Shown: piece after piece, positions 19,081 through 29,423 of the stretch
Layout of the letters: each line of letters opens with the position of its first letter
How positions within the stretch are numbered: the stretch's first letter is position 1
Origin: Leclercia adecarboxylata
Lineage (GTDB): Bacteria; Pseudomonadota; Gammaproteobacteria; Enterobacterales; Enterobacteriaceae
NCBI RefSeq assembly: GCF_006874705.1
Contig: NZ_CP035382.1
Coordinates: 1,984,001-2,048,000, forward strand
Direction of reading: 5' to 3'
DNA length: 64,000 nt
Notes under the pieces: model-generated
Database searches by the model: none
What the model was told of the DNA's origin: nothing
The model's input: only the letters and a program-made list of their open reading frames with translations
Program-made: the position numbers and the translations under genes

Positions 19081-19424
19081 AAAAATTTTTATGCAGAATT
19101 CTCTGGATGCGATCGCCGGCAACATCTGTTTAACCGAACGACGCCAGGATGTAAGTAAGCAACACTTATCGTTAAAAAAAGAGTCCTCAAATATGGTATG
19201 GCGAAAAGTGCGAAGCTGGATTAAGCTCATACTGTAAACTTAAGTCTATTATTATTCAGGATATATTTTGTCACGCTTCTAAACTTGCATGGAGATATAA
19301 GAAAAAATCATACTCCCCGGCTCTGAAATAATAAGTACATATTCGTGTACTTAATCATGAATTAATGTGGCTGCTTACCATTTAATTATTTTAATGAGTT
19401 TACGATTTATTTAGTGAGGCAAAT
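19081..19424. other. AT-rich gap between the mtlA control region and yibI
   Basis: No gene is supported here. The stretch is markedly AT-rich. At 19332-19353 it holds a perfect 8-bp inverted repeat TAAGTACA / TGTACTTA with a 6-base spacer, which could be an operator or a small hairpin. A ribosome site GTGAGG lies at the right end, before yibI. Confidence 0.6.
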
Positions 19425-19781
19425 ATGTTTCTCAACTATTTTGCGCTGGGTGTGTTGATTTTTGTCTTCGTGGTTCTTTTTTATGGAATCATCGCTATTC
19501 ATGACATTCCCTATAACATGGCCAAAAAGCGCAACCATCCCCATGCCGATGCTATTCATACGGCGGGGTGGATTAGCTTGTTTACGCTCCATGCCATTTG
19601 GCCGTTTCTGTGGATCTGGGCAACGCTCTACCAGCCAGAGCGCGGCTGGGGGATGCAGAACCATATTCAGCCGCCAGACCGCAGCCCCGACGTGGATGCG
19701 CTGGCAAGACGCGTAGCCGAGCTGGAACAAAAACTGGCCGCGGTGCCCCCTGTGGCTGATAAGAACACCTCGGAGCAATAA
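19425..19781 (+). CDS. yibI: DUF3302 inner-membrane protein YibI
   Basis: A 118-residue protein with two membrane segments (about 5-27, [19 protein letters not shown], and about 45-66, [21 protein letters not shown] in shortened form) and a short cytoplasmic C-terminal helix with a [12 protein letters not shown] heptad. The function is unknown. It lies 2 bases before yibH; homologous pairs accompany HlyD-type adaptors, so it probably serves the same export complex. Confidence 0.92.
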   Translation: MFLNYFALGVLIFVFVVLFYGIIAIHDIPYNMAKKRNHPHADAIHTAGWISLFTLHAIWPFLWIWATLYQPERGWGMQNHIQPPDRSPDVDALARRVAELEQKLAAVPPVADKNTSEQ

Positions 19782-19783
19782 TC

Positions 19784-20920
19784 ATGGATCTGTTGATCGT
19801 ATTGACCTATGTCGCGTTTGCGTGGGCCATCTTTAAAATATTTCGTATTCCGGTAAACCAATGGACGCTGGCGACTGCGACACTGGGCGGGGTATTTCTC
19901 GTGGCCGGTCTCATTTTATTAATGAACTATAACCACCCGTATACGTACACGGCGCAGAAAGCGGTTATCTCAATACCGATTACGCCGCAGGTCACGGGTG
20001 TGGTAAGTGAAGTGACGGATAAAAATAACCAGCTCATTAAAAAAGGTGAGGTGTTATTTAAAATCGATCCGGGCAGGTATAAAGCGCGTGTTGATCGTCT
20101 GCAGGCAGACCTGGTCACCGCGACGCATAATATCGATGTTCTGAAAGCACAGCTGACGGAAGCACAATCCAATACCACCCGCGTCTCTGCCGAGCGCGAT
20201 CGTCTGTTCAAAGACTATCAGCGTTATTTAAAAGGCAGCCAGGCGAAGGTGAATCCGTTCTCTGAAAGCGATATCGATAACGCGCGGCAAAACTACCTGG
20301 CGCAGGACGCCATGGTTAAAGCCTCAGTGGCCGAGCAGACCCAGATCCAGAGCCAGTTAGACAGTATGTCTAACGGGGAGCAGTCGCAGATCGCCTCCCT
20401 GCGCGCCCAGCTAGCAGAAGCGCAATACAATCTGGATCAGACCATTATTCGTGCGCCCAGCAATGGCTATATCACCCAGGTATTGATTCGTCCGGGCACC
20501 TACGCCGCGTCTCTGCCGCTGCGTCCGGTGATGGTGTTTATTCCTGAGCAGAAACGGATGATCGTGGCGCAGTTCCGCCAGAACTCGTTACTGCGTCTGA
20601 AGCCGGGCGATGAAGCGGAAGTGGTGTTCAGCGCGCTGCCGGGGCAGGTCTTCCCCGGTAAGCTCACCAGCATTTTGCCGGTGGTCCCGGGCGGTACTTA
20701 CCAGGCGCAGGGTGCGCTGCAGTCCCTGACGATGGTGCCGGGTTCCGATGGTGTGCTGGGCACTATCGAACTGGATCCGAACGCCGACGTGGACGCGCTG
20801 CCTGACGGTATCTACGCCCAGGTCGCGGTCTATTCCGACCATTTCGCGCACGTCTCTGTGATGCGTAAAGTCCTGCTGCGTATGACCAGCTGGATGCACT
20901 ACCTCTATCTCGACCACTAA
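19784..20920 (+). CDS. yibH: HlyD-family membrane fusion protein YibH
   Basis: A 378-residue periplasmic adaptor of the EmrA/HlyD type. An N-terminal anchor region (two hydrophobic stretches, about 1-25 and 30-48) is followed by a biotinyl-lipoyl half ([20 protein letters not shown] and [11 protein letters not shown]), a coiled-coil hairpin (about 100-215), the second lipoyl half ([17 protein letters not shown]) and a beta-barrel. No efflux pump gene lies next to it; the partner is unknown. It forms an operon with yibI. Confidence 0.93.
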   Translation: MDLLIVLTYVAFAWAIFKIFRIPVNQWTLATATLGGVFLVAGLILLMNYNHPYTYTAQKAVISIPITPQVTGVVSEVTDKNNQLIKKGEVLFKIDPGRYKARVDRLQADLVTATHNIDVLKAQLTEAQSNTTRVSAERDRLFKDYQRYLKGSQAKVNPFSESDIDNARQNYLAQDAMVKASVAEQTQIQSQLDSMSNGEQSQIASLRAQLAEAQYNLDQTIIRAPSNGYITQVLIRPGTYAASLPLRPVMVFIPEQKRMIVAQFRQNSLLRLKPGDEAEVVFSALPGQVFPGKLTSILPVVPGGTYQAQGALQSLTMVPGSDGVLGTIELDPNADVDALPDGIYAQVAVYSDHFAHVSVMRKVLLRMTSWMHYLYLDH

Positions 20921-20927
20921 TTCCTTT

Positions 20928-20964
20928 AAAGGCAGGCACGCGATACGCAGTGCCTGCCTTTTTT
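20928..20964 (+). terminator. terminator of yibI-yibH
   Basis: 12-bp arms AAAGGCAGGCAC / GTGCCTGCCTTT followed by T residues, just after the yibH stop. Confidence 0.9.
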
Positions 20965-21013
20965 CTTTGCCTGAGCCATACTTATCCTTTTGTTGGCGGA
21001 AAAGGAGCAGGCA

Positions 21014-21622
21014 ATGAAACTCATCGGCAGTTATACCAGTCCCTTCGTGCGTAAAATCTCTATTCTCCTGCTGGAGAAAGGCATCACTTTTGAATTTGTG
21101 AATGAACAACCCTATCAGGCTGAAAACGGTGTCGCGCACTACAATCCGCTGGGGAAAGTCCCGGCGCTGGTGACCGATGACGGGGAGCACTGGTTCGATT
21201 CCCCGATCATTGCCAGCTATATCGAGCTGCTGGATATCGCCCCGGCGATGATCCCCCGTGAGCCCAGAGCCGCCCTGGCTATCCGGCAAATCGAGGCGCT
21301 GGCGGATGGGATCATGGATGCGGCCCTGGCCTCGGTGCGCGAGCAGGCGCGCCCGGCGGCACAACAGTCGGAGAGCGAGCTGCTGCGTCAGCGGGAGAAA
21401 ATCGCCCGCAGCCTGGATCACTGTGAACAGCTCATCCGCGAAGGGAAAATTGCCACCGACAGCGTTAACCTGGCGACCATCGCCATTGCCTGCGCTATTG
21501 GCTACCTCAATTTCCGTCGCGTCTCGCCGGGCTGGTGCGTCGATCGCCCGCTGCTGATTAAGCTGGCGGAAACCCTGTTCCAGCGCGAAAGTTTTGCCCG
21601 CACCGAACCGCCAAAGGCTTGA
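21014..21622 (+). CDS. yibF: glutathione S-transferase family protein YibF
   Basis: A 202-residue GST-like protein. The thioredoxin-like N-terminal domain begins [15 protein letters not shown], with Ser/Thr near the glutathione site, and [27 protein letters not shown] holds the cis-proline and gamma-glutamyl contact (DS). The C-terminal part is helical. The start at 21014 follows AAAGGAG. The substrate is unknown. It lies between yibH and selA as in E. coli, with no evident functional tie to either. Confidence 0.95.
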   Translation: MKLIGSYTSPFVRKISILLLEKGITFEFVNEQPYQAENGVAHYNPLGKVPALVTDDGEHWFDSPIIASYIELLDIAPAMIPREPRAALAIRQIEALADGIMDAALASVREQARPAAQQSESELLRQREKIARSLDHCEQLIREGKIATDSVNLATIAIACAIGYLNFRRVSPGWCVDRPLLIKLAETLFQRESFARTEPPKA

Positions 21623-21676
21623 TGTCGTCGATAACACTTCCTGGCCGGACGCGGTACAATCGGCCTGACATTGACT

Positions 21677-21697
21677 CCCTCTCCCGTCGGGAGGGGG
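21677..21697. repeat. CCCTCTCCC-type hairpin upstream of selA
   Basis: Arms CCCTCTCCC / GGGAGGGGG (one G-T wobble) around GTC, 27 bases before the selA start. Almost the same unit stands after malS at 35833. Confidence 0.6.
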
Positions 21698-21724
21698 GAA
21701 GATACCCAACCGTCAGGCGCTTCC

Positions 21725-23110
21725 ATGACTACTCAGCACGCACTCTATAGCCAACTTCCCGCGACCGATCGTCTGCTTCGCGACGCCCGTCTTACGCCCA
21801 TCATTGCCCGCTTCGGCCACAGCCGAACGGTCGAAACCTTGCGCCAGTTGCAGGACGAAGCCCGCGCCGGGATCCGCGCCGACAACCGCCTGCCGGCCTG
21901 GTGTGACGACTGGGCGCAGGAGACCGAAAAGCGGCTGGCGACGGATGAAGTACAGGGGTTGCGTCCGGTCATCAACCTGACGGGTACGGTGCTGCACACC
22001 AATCTGGGGCGTGCGCTGCTGGCCCAGGAGGCGGTAGCCGCGGTCACCCAGGCGATGCAGATGCCGGTCACGCTGGAGTACGATCTCGACGGCGCCGGAC
22101 GCGGCCACCGCGACCGGCCGCTGGCGGCGCTGCTGTGCCAGCTCACCGGCGCGGAAGATGCCTGCATTGTGAATAACAACGCCGCGGCGGTGCTGCTGAT
22201 GCTGGCCGCGACCGCCAGCGGTAAAGAGGTGGTGGTTTCCCGCGGTGAGCTGGTGGAGATCGGCGGGGCGTTTCGCATCCCGGACGTGATGACCCAGGCC
22301 GGGTGCCGGCTGCGGGAAGTGGGCACCACCAACCGCACCCACGAGCGGGACTATGCGGCGGCGATTGATGACAACACCGCCCTGCTGATGAAGGTGCACA
22401 CCAGCAACTACCAGATTGAAGGCTTCACCCATGCCGTTGACGAGGCGGATCTGGTGCGCATCGGCCAGCAGAGAGACGTGCCTGTGGTCGTCGATCTGGG
22501 CAGCGGTTCGCTGGTGGATCTCAGCCGCTATGGCCTGCCGAAAGAGCCGATGCCGCAGGCGTTAATTGCCGCTGGCGTCAGCCTGGTGAGCTTCTCGGGC
22601 GACAAGCTGCTGGGCGGCCCGCAGGCCGGGATCATCGTCGGCAAGCGCGACCTGATTGCTAGATTGCAACAGCACCCGCTGAAACGCGCCCTGCGTGCGG
22701 ATAAAATGACGCTTGCCGCGCTGGAGGCCACCTTACGCCTCTATCTCCACCCGGAGACGCTGGCCGAACGCTTACCGACGTTGCGCCTGTTGAGCCGCGA
22801 CGCCGCCGCGATCCATCATCAGGGGGAGCGCCTGCTGGCGCAGGTCGCAGCGCACTACCCCGACTTTGAGGTTCGCGTAGAAGATTGCCTGTCACAGCCG
22901 GGCAGCGGATCGCTGCCGGTGGATCGCCTGCCGGGAGCGGCCCTGACTTTTACCCCGCGAGACGGGCGCGGCGCTCAGCTGGAGGCGCTGGCGTTACGCT
23001 GGCGATCCCTGCCGGTGCCGGTGCTCGGCCGGATAAAAGACGGCCGTCTGTGGCTGGATTTACGCTGTCTGGAAGATGAAGCTCAGTTTCTGGAGATGTT
23101 GTTGAAATGA
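21725..23110 (+). CDS. selA: L-seryl-tRNA(Sec) selenium transferase
   Basis: PLP enzyme that converts Ser-tRNA(Sec) to Sec-tRNA(Sec) with selenophosphate. The start at 21725 ([12 protein letters not shown]) matches the family; an in-frame ATG 18 codons earlier lies inside a repeat hairpin. The 461-residue protein has the Schiff-base Lys294 in [13 protein letters not shown]. It overlaps selB by 4 bases, so translation is coupled. The tRNA gene selC is not in the window. Confidence 0.98.
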   Translation: MTTQHALYSQLPATDRLLRDARLTPIIARFGHSRTVETLRQLQDEARAGIRADNRLPAWCDDWAQETEKRLATDEVQGLRPVINLTGTVLHTNLGRALLAQEAVAAVTQAMQMPVTLEYDLDGAGRGHRDRPLAALLCQLTGAEDACIVNNNAAAVLLMLAATASGKEVVVSRGELVEIGGAFRIPDVMTQAGCRLREVGTTNRTHERDYAAAIDDNTALLMKVHTSNYQIEGFTHAVDEADLVRIGQQRDVPVVVDLGSGSLVDLSRYGLPKEPMPQALIAAGVSLVSFSGDKLLGGPQAGIIVGKRDLIARLQQHPLKRALRADKMTLAALEATLRLYLHPETLAERLPTLRLLSRDAAAIHHQGERLLAQVAAHYPDFEVRVEDCLSQPGSGSLPVDRLPGAALTFTPRDGRGAQLEALALRWRSLPVPVLGRIKDGRLWLDLRCLEDEAQFLEMLLK

Positions 23111-24963
23111 TTATTGCCACCGCCGGTCATGTTGACCACGGCAAAACCACCCTGCTGCAGGCGATCACCGGCGTCAACGCCGACCGCCTGCCGGAAGAGA
23201 AGAAGCGCGGCATGACCATCGATCTGGGTTATGCCTACTGGCCGCAGCCTGATGGCCAGGTGCTGGGATTTATCGACGTGCCGGGGCACGAGAAGTTTTT
23301 GTCCAACATGCTGGCCGGGGTCGGTGGGATTGACCATGCCCTGCTGGTGGTGGCCTGCGATGACGGGGTAATGGCGCAGACGCGCGAGCACCTGCAAATC
23401 CTCCAGCTGACCGGCAACCCGCAGCTGACGGTAGCCCTGACCAAAGCCGACCGCGTCGACGACGCCCGGGTGGAGGCGGTGCGCGACGAGGTGCTCGCCA
23501 CCCTGCGCGACTTTGGCTTTGCTGACGCGACGCTGTTTGTCACCGTGGCCACCGAGGGGCGGGGAATTGATGCCCTGCGCGCCCATCTGCAACAGCTCCC
23601 GGCCCGCGCTCATGCAGACCATCACCGCTTTCGTCTGGCTATCGATCGTGCCTTTACCGTGAAAGGGGCCGGTCTGGTGGTCACCGGCACGGCGCTGTCC
23701 GGTGAGGTGCGGGTGGGTGACAGCCTGTGGCTGACCGGAGTGAATAAGCCGGTGCGTATTCGTGGACTGCATGCGCAAAACCAGCCTGTTGAACAGGCCC
23801 ACGCCGGGCAGCGCATTGCCCTGAACCTGGTGGGCGATACGGAAAAAGCAGAGCTGAACCGCGGGGACTGGCTGCTGGCCGAAGCGCCGCCGGAGCCGAC
23901 CACGCGCGTCATCGTCACGCTGCAAGGAGATGTGCCGCTGACGCAGTGGCAGCCGCTGCATATTCACCATGCCGCCAGCCACGTCACCGGACGCGTCTCG
24001 CTGCTGGAGGGGGCGCTGGCGGAACTGGTCTTCGATGCCCCGCTGTGGCTGGCTGACAACGATCGGCTGGTGCTGCGCGATATCTCTGCCCGCGTCACCC
24101 TCGCCGGGGCGCGGGTGGTCACTCTCAACCCGCCGCGTCGCGGCAAGCGCAAACCGGAGTATCTGCACTGGCTGGCCACGCTGGCACCGGCGACGGATGA
24201 TCGTGCCGCGCTGCTGGCGCATCTGGAGCGCGGGGCGGTAAACCTGGATGCGTTCGGCTGGGCACGCCAGCTCAGCAGGGAAGGGTTGCGTCAGCTGACC
24301 CAACAGCCGGAGTTTATCCAGGCCGGCGTCAGCCTGTTAAACACTGCCGTCGCGGCGCGCTGGCAGCGTAAGATTCTGGAGGTGCTGACGACCTATCATC
24401 AGCAACATCAGGATGAACCCGGTCCGGGGCGCGAGCGCCTGCGGCGGATGGCGCTGCCGATGGAAGACGAGGCCCTCGTCCTGCTGCTGATCGAGCGGAT
24501 GCGCGAGAGCGGGGAACTGCACAGCTACCACGGCTGGCTGCACCTGCCGGATCATAAAGCCGGCTTTACCCCGGCGCAGCAGGCCGTCTGGGAAAAAGCG
24601 GACGCGCTCTTTGGCGATGAACCCTGGTGGGTGCGCGATCTGGCCCGTGAAACCGCCACTGACGAGCAGACCATGCGTCAGGTGCTGAAACATGCGGCGC
24701 AGCAGGGGCTGATCACCGCGATTGTTAAAGACCGCTACTACCGCCACCATCGGATCGTCACCTTTGCGAACCTGATCCGCGCGCTGGACCACGAGCGCGG
24801 CTCCACCTGCGCGGCGGATTTCCGCGACCGGCTGAACGTCGGCCGTAAGCTGGCGATCCAGATCCTCGAATACTTCAACCGCATTGGCTTTACCCGCCGC
24901 CGCGGTAACGATCACCTTCTGCGGGATGCGCAGCTCTTTGCCGACGAGGGGCAGCAAGGTTAA
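23107..24963 (+). CDS. selB: selenocysteine-specific translation elongation factor
   Basis: Delivers Sec-tRNA(Sec) to UGA codons marked by a SECIS hairpin. The 618-residue protein has the GTPase motifs [11 protein letters not shown] (P-loop), DVPGHE and TKAD in the first 170 residues, EF-Tu-like domains 2 and 3, then four C-terminal winged helices (about 375-618) that bind the SECIS. The stop overlaps the stop of the convergent ROK gene by 4 bases. Confidence 0.98.
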   Translation: MIIATAGHVDHGKTTLLQAITGVNADRLPEEKKRGMTIDLGYAYWPQPDGQVLGFIDVPGHEKFLSNMLAGVGGIDHALLVVACDDGVMAQTREHLQILQLTGNPQLTVALTKADRVDDARVEAVRDEVLATLRDFGFADATLFVTVATEGRGIDALRAHLQQLPARAHADHHRFRLAIDRAFTVKGAGLVVTGTALSGEVRVGDSLWLTGVNKPVRIRGLHAQNQPVEQAHAGQRIALNLVGDTEKAELNRGDWLLAEAPPEPTTRVIVTLQGDVPLTQWQPLHIHHAASHVTGRVSLLEGALAELVFDAPLWLADNDRLVLRDISARVTLAGARVVTLNPPRRGKRKPEYLHWLATLAPATDDRAALLAHLERGAVNLDAFGWARQLSREGLRQLTQQPEFIQAGVSLLNTAVAARWQRKILEVLTTYHQQHQDEPGPGRERLRRMALPMEDEALVLLLIERMRESGELHSYHGWLHLPDHKAGFTPAQQAVWEKADALFGDEPWWVRDLARETATDEQTMRQVLKHAAQQGLITAIVKDRYYRHHRIVTFANLIRALDHERGSTCAADFRDRLNVGRKLAIQILEYFNRIGFTRRRGNDHLLRDAQLFADEGQQG

Positions 24964-25847
24964 TCCTTTTTGCTGGCGAACTTCTGTTTCGCCAGCCAGA
25001 CGGCGCCCAGCCTGCCCGCCTGGTTACCCAGCTGACAGGGCAGGATGGGCACCTGCAGGGATTCCCACTCTTCAAAGGTTTGCAGGTGTCGGTCGAGGAG
25101 TTTATAAATTTTCTCCTGCTCGCTGATGCCGCCGCCGATCAGCACCACCTGCGGGTCGAACAGGGAGATCACGCTATAGACCCCGCGGGCCAGAAACAGG
25201 GCCCACTCTTCCACCGCTTCGCGCAGGTGCAGATCGTTCTCCATCCGCTCGAACAGCTCTTCGCCTTCCGGCATATCCTCCCCGGAAACCCCCAGCGCCC
25301 GGCGGCAGGTCGCCATCAGTCCGCTGGCAGAGGCCACCTCGTGCATTCCTTCGCCGTTTTTGCCGACCGGGATAACCCCGAACTCCCCGGCGCGATAGTG
25401 CGAGCCGCGATAGAGATCGCCCCCGAGCACAATCCCGCCGCCGATCCCGGTGCCGATCGTCATGCAGACAAAATTCTCGTACTCATGTCCAGCGCCGCAC
25501 CAGCGTTCGCCCAGCGCAGCACAGCTGGCGTCATTATCGGCCACCACCGGCAGGTCGGTCAGCTCTGCGAAAAGCGTGTAGAGGTTGACGTTATCCAGAT
25601 ACTCCAGCGCGCCGGCTTTCGCGGCTTCGCCGGTATGGGTATTGATGTGGCCGGGGATACTCACCCCAATCGCCGTAATCTCGTGCTCTTTCTGGTACGC
25701 CTCGACCACCTCGCGCCACCGTTGCTTAAAGGCCTCTTCATCCTCTGGGGTATCAAATTGATCGGTGGTGAGTTCGTTACCGTCCTCGTCGATCACGCCG
25801 TGTTTAATATGGGTTCCGCCCACGTCAAAGCCGATAAAAAGCTGCAT
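24960..25847 (-). CDS. ROK-family sugar kinase, lacking the usual zinc motif
   Basis: A 295-residue protein of the ROK family without a helix-turn-helix, so a kinase rather than a repressor. It has the phosphate motif DVGGTHIKHG (8-17), the catalytic base Asp106 in ADNDASCAALGE, GTGIGGGIV (132-140) and AGEFG with Glu155. The segment after it (about 162-170, GKNGEGMHE) lacks the CxCGxxGCxE zinc site of classical ROK kinases such as NagK or Mak, a state known in beta-glucoside kinases of the BglK type. The sugar cannot be named. In E. coli this slot holds yiaY. It is convergent with selB and divergent from aldB. Confidence 0.85.
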   Translation of the reverse strand: MQLFIGFDVGGTHIKHGVIDEDGNELTTDQFDTPEDEEAFKQRWREVVEAYQKEHEITAIGVSIPGHINTHTGEAAKAGALEYLDNVNLYTLFAELTDLPVVADNDASCAALGERWCGAGHEYENFVCMTIGTGIGGGIVLGGDLYRGSHYRAGEFGVIPVGKNGEGMHEVASASGLMATCRRALGVSGEDMPEGEELFERMENDLHLREAVEEWALFLARGVYSVISLFDPQVVLIGGGISEQEKIYKLLDRHLQTFEEWESLQVPILPCQLGNQAGRLGAVWLAKQKFASKKD

Positions 25848-26014
25848 TTATCCTCACCCTCTCCCCTGTTTGTGCGCTTTAAGTATGGCTCAGGGCAGGA
25901 AACCAAACGTAAAGTAAGGTAATGCGTGAAGGGGCTCGCAAAGCAGGCGATGACTGGCGATGTTTTCACCGCCGCGGTCTACCTTTGAAGGACACTTCAC
26001 GCAAGGAGACAGTC

Positions 26015-27553
26015 ATGACGAATAACCCTCCCTCAGCACGTATCCTGCCCGGCGAATATGGTTTCCCCCTCAAACTGAAAGCCCGTTATGACAACTTTAT
26101 CGGCGGCGACTGGGTTCCCCCGGCCGACGGCGATTATTACCAGAACCTGACCCCGGTGACCGGCCAGCCGCTGTGCGAAATTGCCAGCTCCGGGAAGCGC
26201 GATATCGATCTGGCGCTGGATGCCGCCCACAAGATCAAAGACAAATGGGCGCATACCTCGGTACAGGATCGCGCTGCGATCCTGTTCAAAATTGCCGATC
26301 ACATGGAGCAGAATCTGGAGCTGCTGGCCACGGCAGAGACCTGGGACAACGGGAAACCGATCCGCGAAACCATGGCCGCCGACGTGCCGCTGGCGATCGA
26401 CCATTTCCGCTATTTCGCCTCCTGTATTCGTGCCCAGGAGGGCGGTATCAGCGAGGTGGATAAGGACACAGTGGCGTATCACTTCCATGAGCCGCTGGGC
26501 GTGGTCGGCCAGATCATCCCGTGGAACTTCCCTCTGCTGATGGCTGCCTGGAAAATGGCACCCGCGCTGGCAGCCGGCAACTGCGTGATACTGAAACCGG
26601 CGCGCTTAACGCCGCTGTCGATCCTGCTGCTGATGGAAGTGGTAGGCGACCTGCTCCCGCCTGGGGTTGTGAACGTGGTCAACGGCGCCGGGGGCGAAAT
26701 CGGTGAATATCTGGCGACCTCCAAACGGATCGCCAAAGTGGCCTTTACCGGCTCCACCGAAGTGGGTCAGCAGATCATGCAGTACGCCACCCAGAACATC
26801 ATTCCGGTGACGCTGGAGCTGGGCGGCAAATCCCCGAACATCTTCTTTTCCGACGTGATGGACGAAGAGGATGCCTTCTTTGATAAGGCGCTGGAAGGGT
26901 TTGCCCTCTTTGCCTTCAACCAGGGCGAAGTCTGCACCTGCCCAAGCCGGGCGCTGGTGCAGGAGTCGATCTACGAGCGCTTTATGGAGCGCGCCATTCG
27001 TCGCGTGGAGTCGATCCGCAGCGGCAACCCGCTGGACAGCATCACCCAGATGGGTGCCCAGGTGTCGCACGGGCAACTGGAGACCATCCTCAACTATATC
27101 GATATCGGTAAGAAAGAGGGGGCCGAGCTCTTAACCGGCGGACGGCGCAAGCAGCTGGACGGCGAGCTGAAAGAGGGTTACTACCTCGAGCCGACGATTT
27201 TGTCCGGTAAAAACAACATGCGCGTCTTCCAGGAAGAAATCTTCGGCCCGGTGCTGGCGGTGACCACCTTCAAAACCATGGAGGAGGCGCTGGAGCTGGC
27301 CAACGATTCGCAGTATGGCCTGGGTGCAGGGGTCTGGAGCCGTAACGGCAATCTGGCCTATCAGATGGGGCGTGGGATCCAGGCCGGACGCGTCTGGACC
27401 AACTGCTATCACGCCTATCCAGCGCACGCTGCGTTTGGCGGATACAAACAGTCGGGCATTGGCCGCGAAACCCACAAGATGATGCTGGAACATTACCAGC
27501 AGACCAAATGCCTGCTGGTCAGCTACTCCGATAAACCGTTGGGCCTGTTCTAA
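26015..27553 (+). CDS. aldB: aldehyde dehydrogenase AldB
   Basis: NADP-dependent oxidation of acetaldehyde and other small aldehydes. The start at 26015 ([10 protein letters not shown]) follows AAGGAGA and gives 512 residues, the E. coli length. The catalytic cysteine is in [14 protein letters not shown] and the general base in [25 protein letters not shown] and EEIFGPVL are also present. The 167-bp upstream gap should hold the promoter; in E. coli it is controlled by RpoS, CRP and Fis, but I could not place those sites here. The stop overlaps the stop of the convergent LysR gene by 4 bases. Confidence 0.97.
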   Translation: MTNNPPSARILPGEYGFPLKLKARYDNFIGGDWVPPADGDYYQNLTPVTGQPLCEIASSGKRDIDLALDAAHKIKDKWAHTSVQDRAAILFKIADHMEQNLELLATAETWDNGKPIRETMAADVPLAIDHFRYFASCIRAQEGGISEVDKDTVAYHFHEPLGVVGQIIPWNFPLLMAAWKMAPALAAGNCVILKPARLTPLSILLLMEVVGDLLPPGVVNVVNGAGGEIGEYLATSKRIAKVAFTGSTEVGQQIMQYATQNIIPVTLELGGKSPNIFFSDVMDEEDAFFDKALEGFALFAFNQGEVCTCPSRALVQESIYERFMERAIRRVESIRSGNPLDSITQMGAQVSHGQLETILNYIDIGKKEGAELLTGGRRKQLDGELKEGYYLEPTILSGKNNMRVFQEEIFGPVLAVTTFKTMEEALELANDSQYGLGAGVWSRNGNLAYQMGRGIQAGRVWTNCYHAYPAHAAFGGYKQSGIGRETHKMMLEHYQQTKCLLVSYSDKPLGLF

Positions 27554-28512
27554 CCTCTGAGAGCAGGCCGCCCCAGGGGGGTCTGCTCAATCTGTTTACG
27601 CAGGGTATTCAACACCCCGTCCAGCACAAACTGCACCCGCCACGGCTGATAGTCACGTTTGCGGAAGATCGCTACCAGATCCAGCCACCACTCCTCCTGA
27701 TGGGTGAAACAGGGCACCATTGAGCCTTCTTCTATCTCCCGTAGCAGACTCTCTTTTGGCGCAAAGACGATCCCCAGATGATTTCGGGCCAGCTCCAGCG
27801 CCGTCTGGGTGTTGTCGCAAATATAATTACCCGTGACTTTATAATCGATTACCTGCTCGCTATTATTCACGCGAAAACGCCAGATATTAGCGTCATCGAT
27901 TATCATTGAATCGATAAGAATGCAGGAGTGGTTAATGAGATCGTCAGGATGATTAACAGGGTGCTTTTTAATATATTCCGGCGTGGCGAAAGCAGTAACA
28001 GAATATTTGGTTAAGGTGCTGGCAACCAGGTTTTCATCTTTCGGTTGAGCATAGGTAATTAAAATATCGCAATCATCGGGAAAGGTGACCCCTTCGAAAA
28101 ACTCATTCTTGTCCAGGTTGTAGGTCTTCAGCCTAATACGAATATCGCCAATATTTTCGATCTCATGAATCACGTGGCGGGCCAGATAAGTGACGATCCC
28201 CGACGGCCCATAAATGGTGACCTTGCCGCGTTTTTCGTGTTTGTAATCAGCAATAAAATTAACCAGTTGTTCGTTTTTTTCCAGTGATGCATTGACGAAG
28301 GGCAGCAGGGATTCACCGAACTGGGTCAGCGCCAGCTGGCGGGTGGTGCGCTCAAAAATTTTCAGCCCGACGCGGGTTTCGAAATCAGCGAGATATTTAC
28401 TGACGTTGGCCTGGGCCATTCCCAACAATGCAGCAGCATCTCCGATGCTGTGGGTCGCGGCAATGACGGAAATAATTTTTAATTCTCGCGGTTTGATTTG
28501 CAGCTTGTTCAT
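27550..28512 (-). CDS. LysR-family transcriptional regulator, divergent from yiaT
   Basis: A 320-residue LysR-type protein: N-terminal helix-turn-helix (about 8-65, [23 protein letters not shown], then [17 protein letters not shown]) and a periplasmic-binding-like effector domain (about 95-300). By position it corresponds to yiaU of E. coli. It is divergent from yiaT with a 119-bp AT-rich gap, so control of yiaT and itself is likely. Local base composition (27840-28300) is more AT-rich than its neighbours. Confidence 0.85.
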   Translation of the reverse strand: MNKLQIKPRELKIISVIAATHSIGDAAALLGMAQANVSKYLADFETRVGLKIFERTTRQLALTQFGESLLPFVNASLEKNEQLVNFIADYKHEKRGKVTIYGPSGIVTYLARHVIHEIENIGDIRIRLKTYNLDKNEFFEGVTFPDDCDILITYAQPKDENLVASTLTKYSVTAFATPEYIKKHPVNHPDDLINHSCILIDSMIIDDANIWRFRVNNSEQVIDYKVTGNYICDNTQTALELARNHLGIVFAPKESLLREIEEGSMVPCFTHQEEWWLDLVAIFRKRDYQPWRVQFVLDGVLNTLRKQIEQTPLGRPALRG

Positions 28513-28631
28513 TGCCTGACGCCCATCTATATGAATTTATATATAATATTATACAAATATCCCATTTGCATCGCGATTTTTGTAACCATTATTATGCGCC
28601 GCGTCGTATGACATTTAATGGATTGCAAACA

Positions 28632-29372
28632 ATGAAGTTTAAAAAGAATTTACTCATCGCGGCCGCTTTATTTACGGCGACATCCGCAATGGCCGATGAT
28701 TTTTCAGTTGGCGCTGGCGCAGTGTTTAATGAATCACCCTATAAAGGCTATAACGAGAACGTCTCCGCTGCCCCTTTAATTAGCTACGAAGGCGAACATT
28801 TCTACGTGCGTCAGACCACCGGCGGCTGGATCGTCTGGAAAGATGCGAAAAACGAACTGAGCCTGACCGCCTCCTGGATGCCGCTGCACTTCGACCCGGA
28901 AGATAACGACGACCACGTGATGAAGCAGCTGGATGAGCGTAAAGCCTCCGCGATGCTGGGTGGGGCCTACTACCGTCACGAAAGCTGGGGTAGCCTGAAG
29001 TTTGCCCTGGCGGCCGATGCGATGGACGAGAGCGGCGGCGTGGTGGGCGAGATGTCTTACTTCCACCCGATCCGGATGGAGCGCCTGACCCTGACGCCGT
29101 CGGTGGGCGTGTTCTTCCACGACGAAAGCTTCAACGATTACTACTACGGTGTCTCTGCGAAAGAGTCCCGCCGCAGTGGTCTGCAGCAGTACACTGCCGG
29201 TGAAAGTGTGACTCCCTATATCGGCCTGGCGGCGAAATACCCGCTGACGCATAACCTCTATCTGAACGCCAGCGCGGTCTATATCGTACTGCCTGACGAC
29301 GTGAAAAACAGCCCGATGATCGACCGTGACGACAGCTTCGCGCTGATGACCGGTCTCTCCTGGAAGTTCTGA
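28632..29372 (+). CDS. yiaT: MipA/OmpV-family outer-membrane protein YiaT
   Basis: A 246-residue outer-membrane beta-barrel protein. The start at 28632 gives a signal peptide (MKFKKNLLIAAALFTATSAM, cut near AMA/DD) and the E. coli length. The mature part begins FSVGAGAVFNESPYKGYNENV and ends in a C-terminal aromatic residue (SWKF), the usual signal for insertion by the Bam complex. Members of this family act as scaffolds (MipA) or porin-like proteins; the role of YiaT is not known. Confidence 0.93.
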   Translation: MKFKKNLLIAAALFTATSAMADDFSVGAGAVFNESPYKGYNENVSAAPLISYEGEHFYVRQTTGGWIVWKDAKNELSLTASWMPLHFDPEDNDDHVMKQLDERKASAMLGGAYYRHESWGSLKFALAADAMDESGGVVGEMSYFHPIRMERLTLTPSVGVFFHDESFNDYYYGVSAKESRRSGLQQYTAGESVTPYIGLAAKYPLTHNLYLNASAVYIVLPDDVKNSPMIDRDDSFALMTGLSWKF

Positions 29373-29423
29373 TCTTTCAGCAATCTGCCCTCAGGGACGA
29401 GGGCAGCCTCAATCGTTTTCTTC

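Noticed and set aside
19027..19230. A 67-codon minus-strand frame in the mtlA/yibI gap
   Set aside because: It covers CRP sites 3 and 4 and has no ribosome site; the composition is typical of a non-coding AT-rich control region.
20588..21709. A 373-codon open frame opposite yibH and yibF
   Set aside because: It spans the yibH terminator and parts of two unrelated genes on the other strand; not plausible as a gene.
23083..24303. A 406-codon open frame opposite selB
   Set aside because: Antisense to the GTPase and domain 2-3 region of selB; no start signal.
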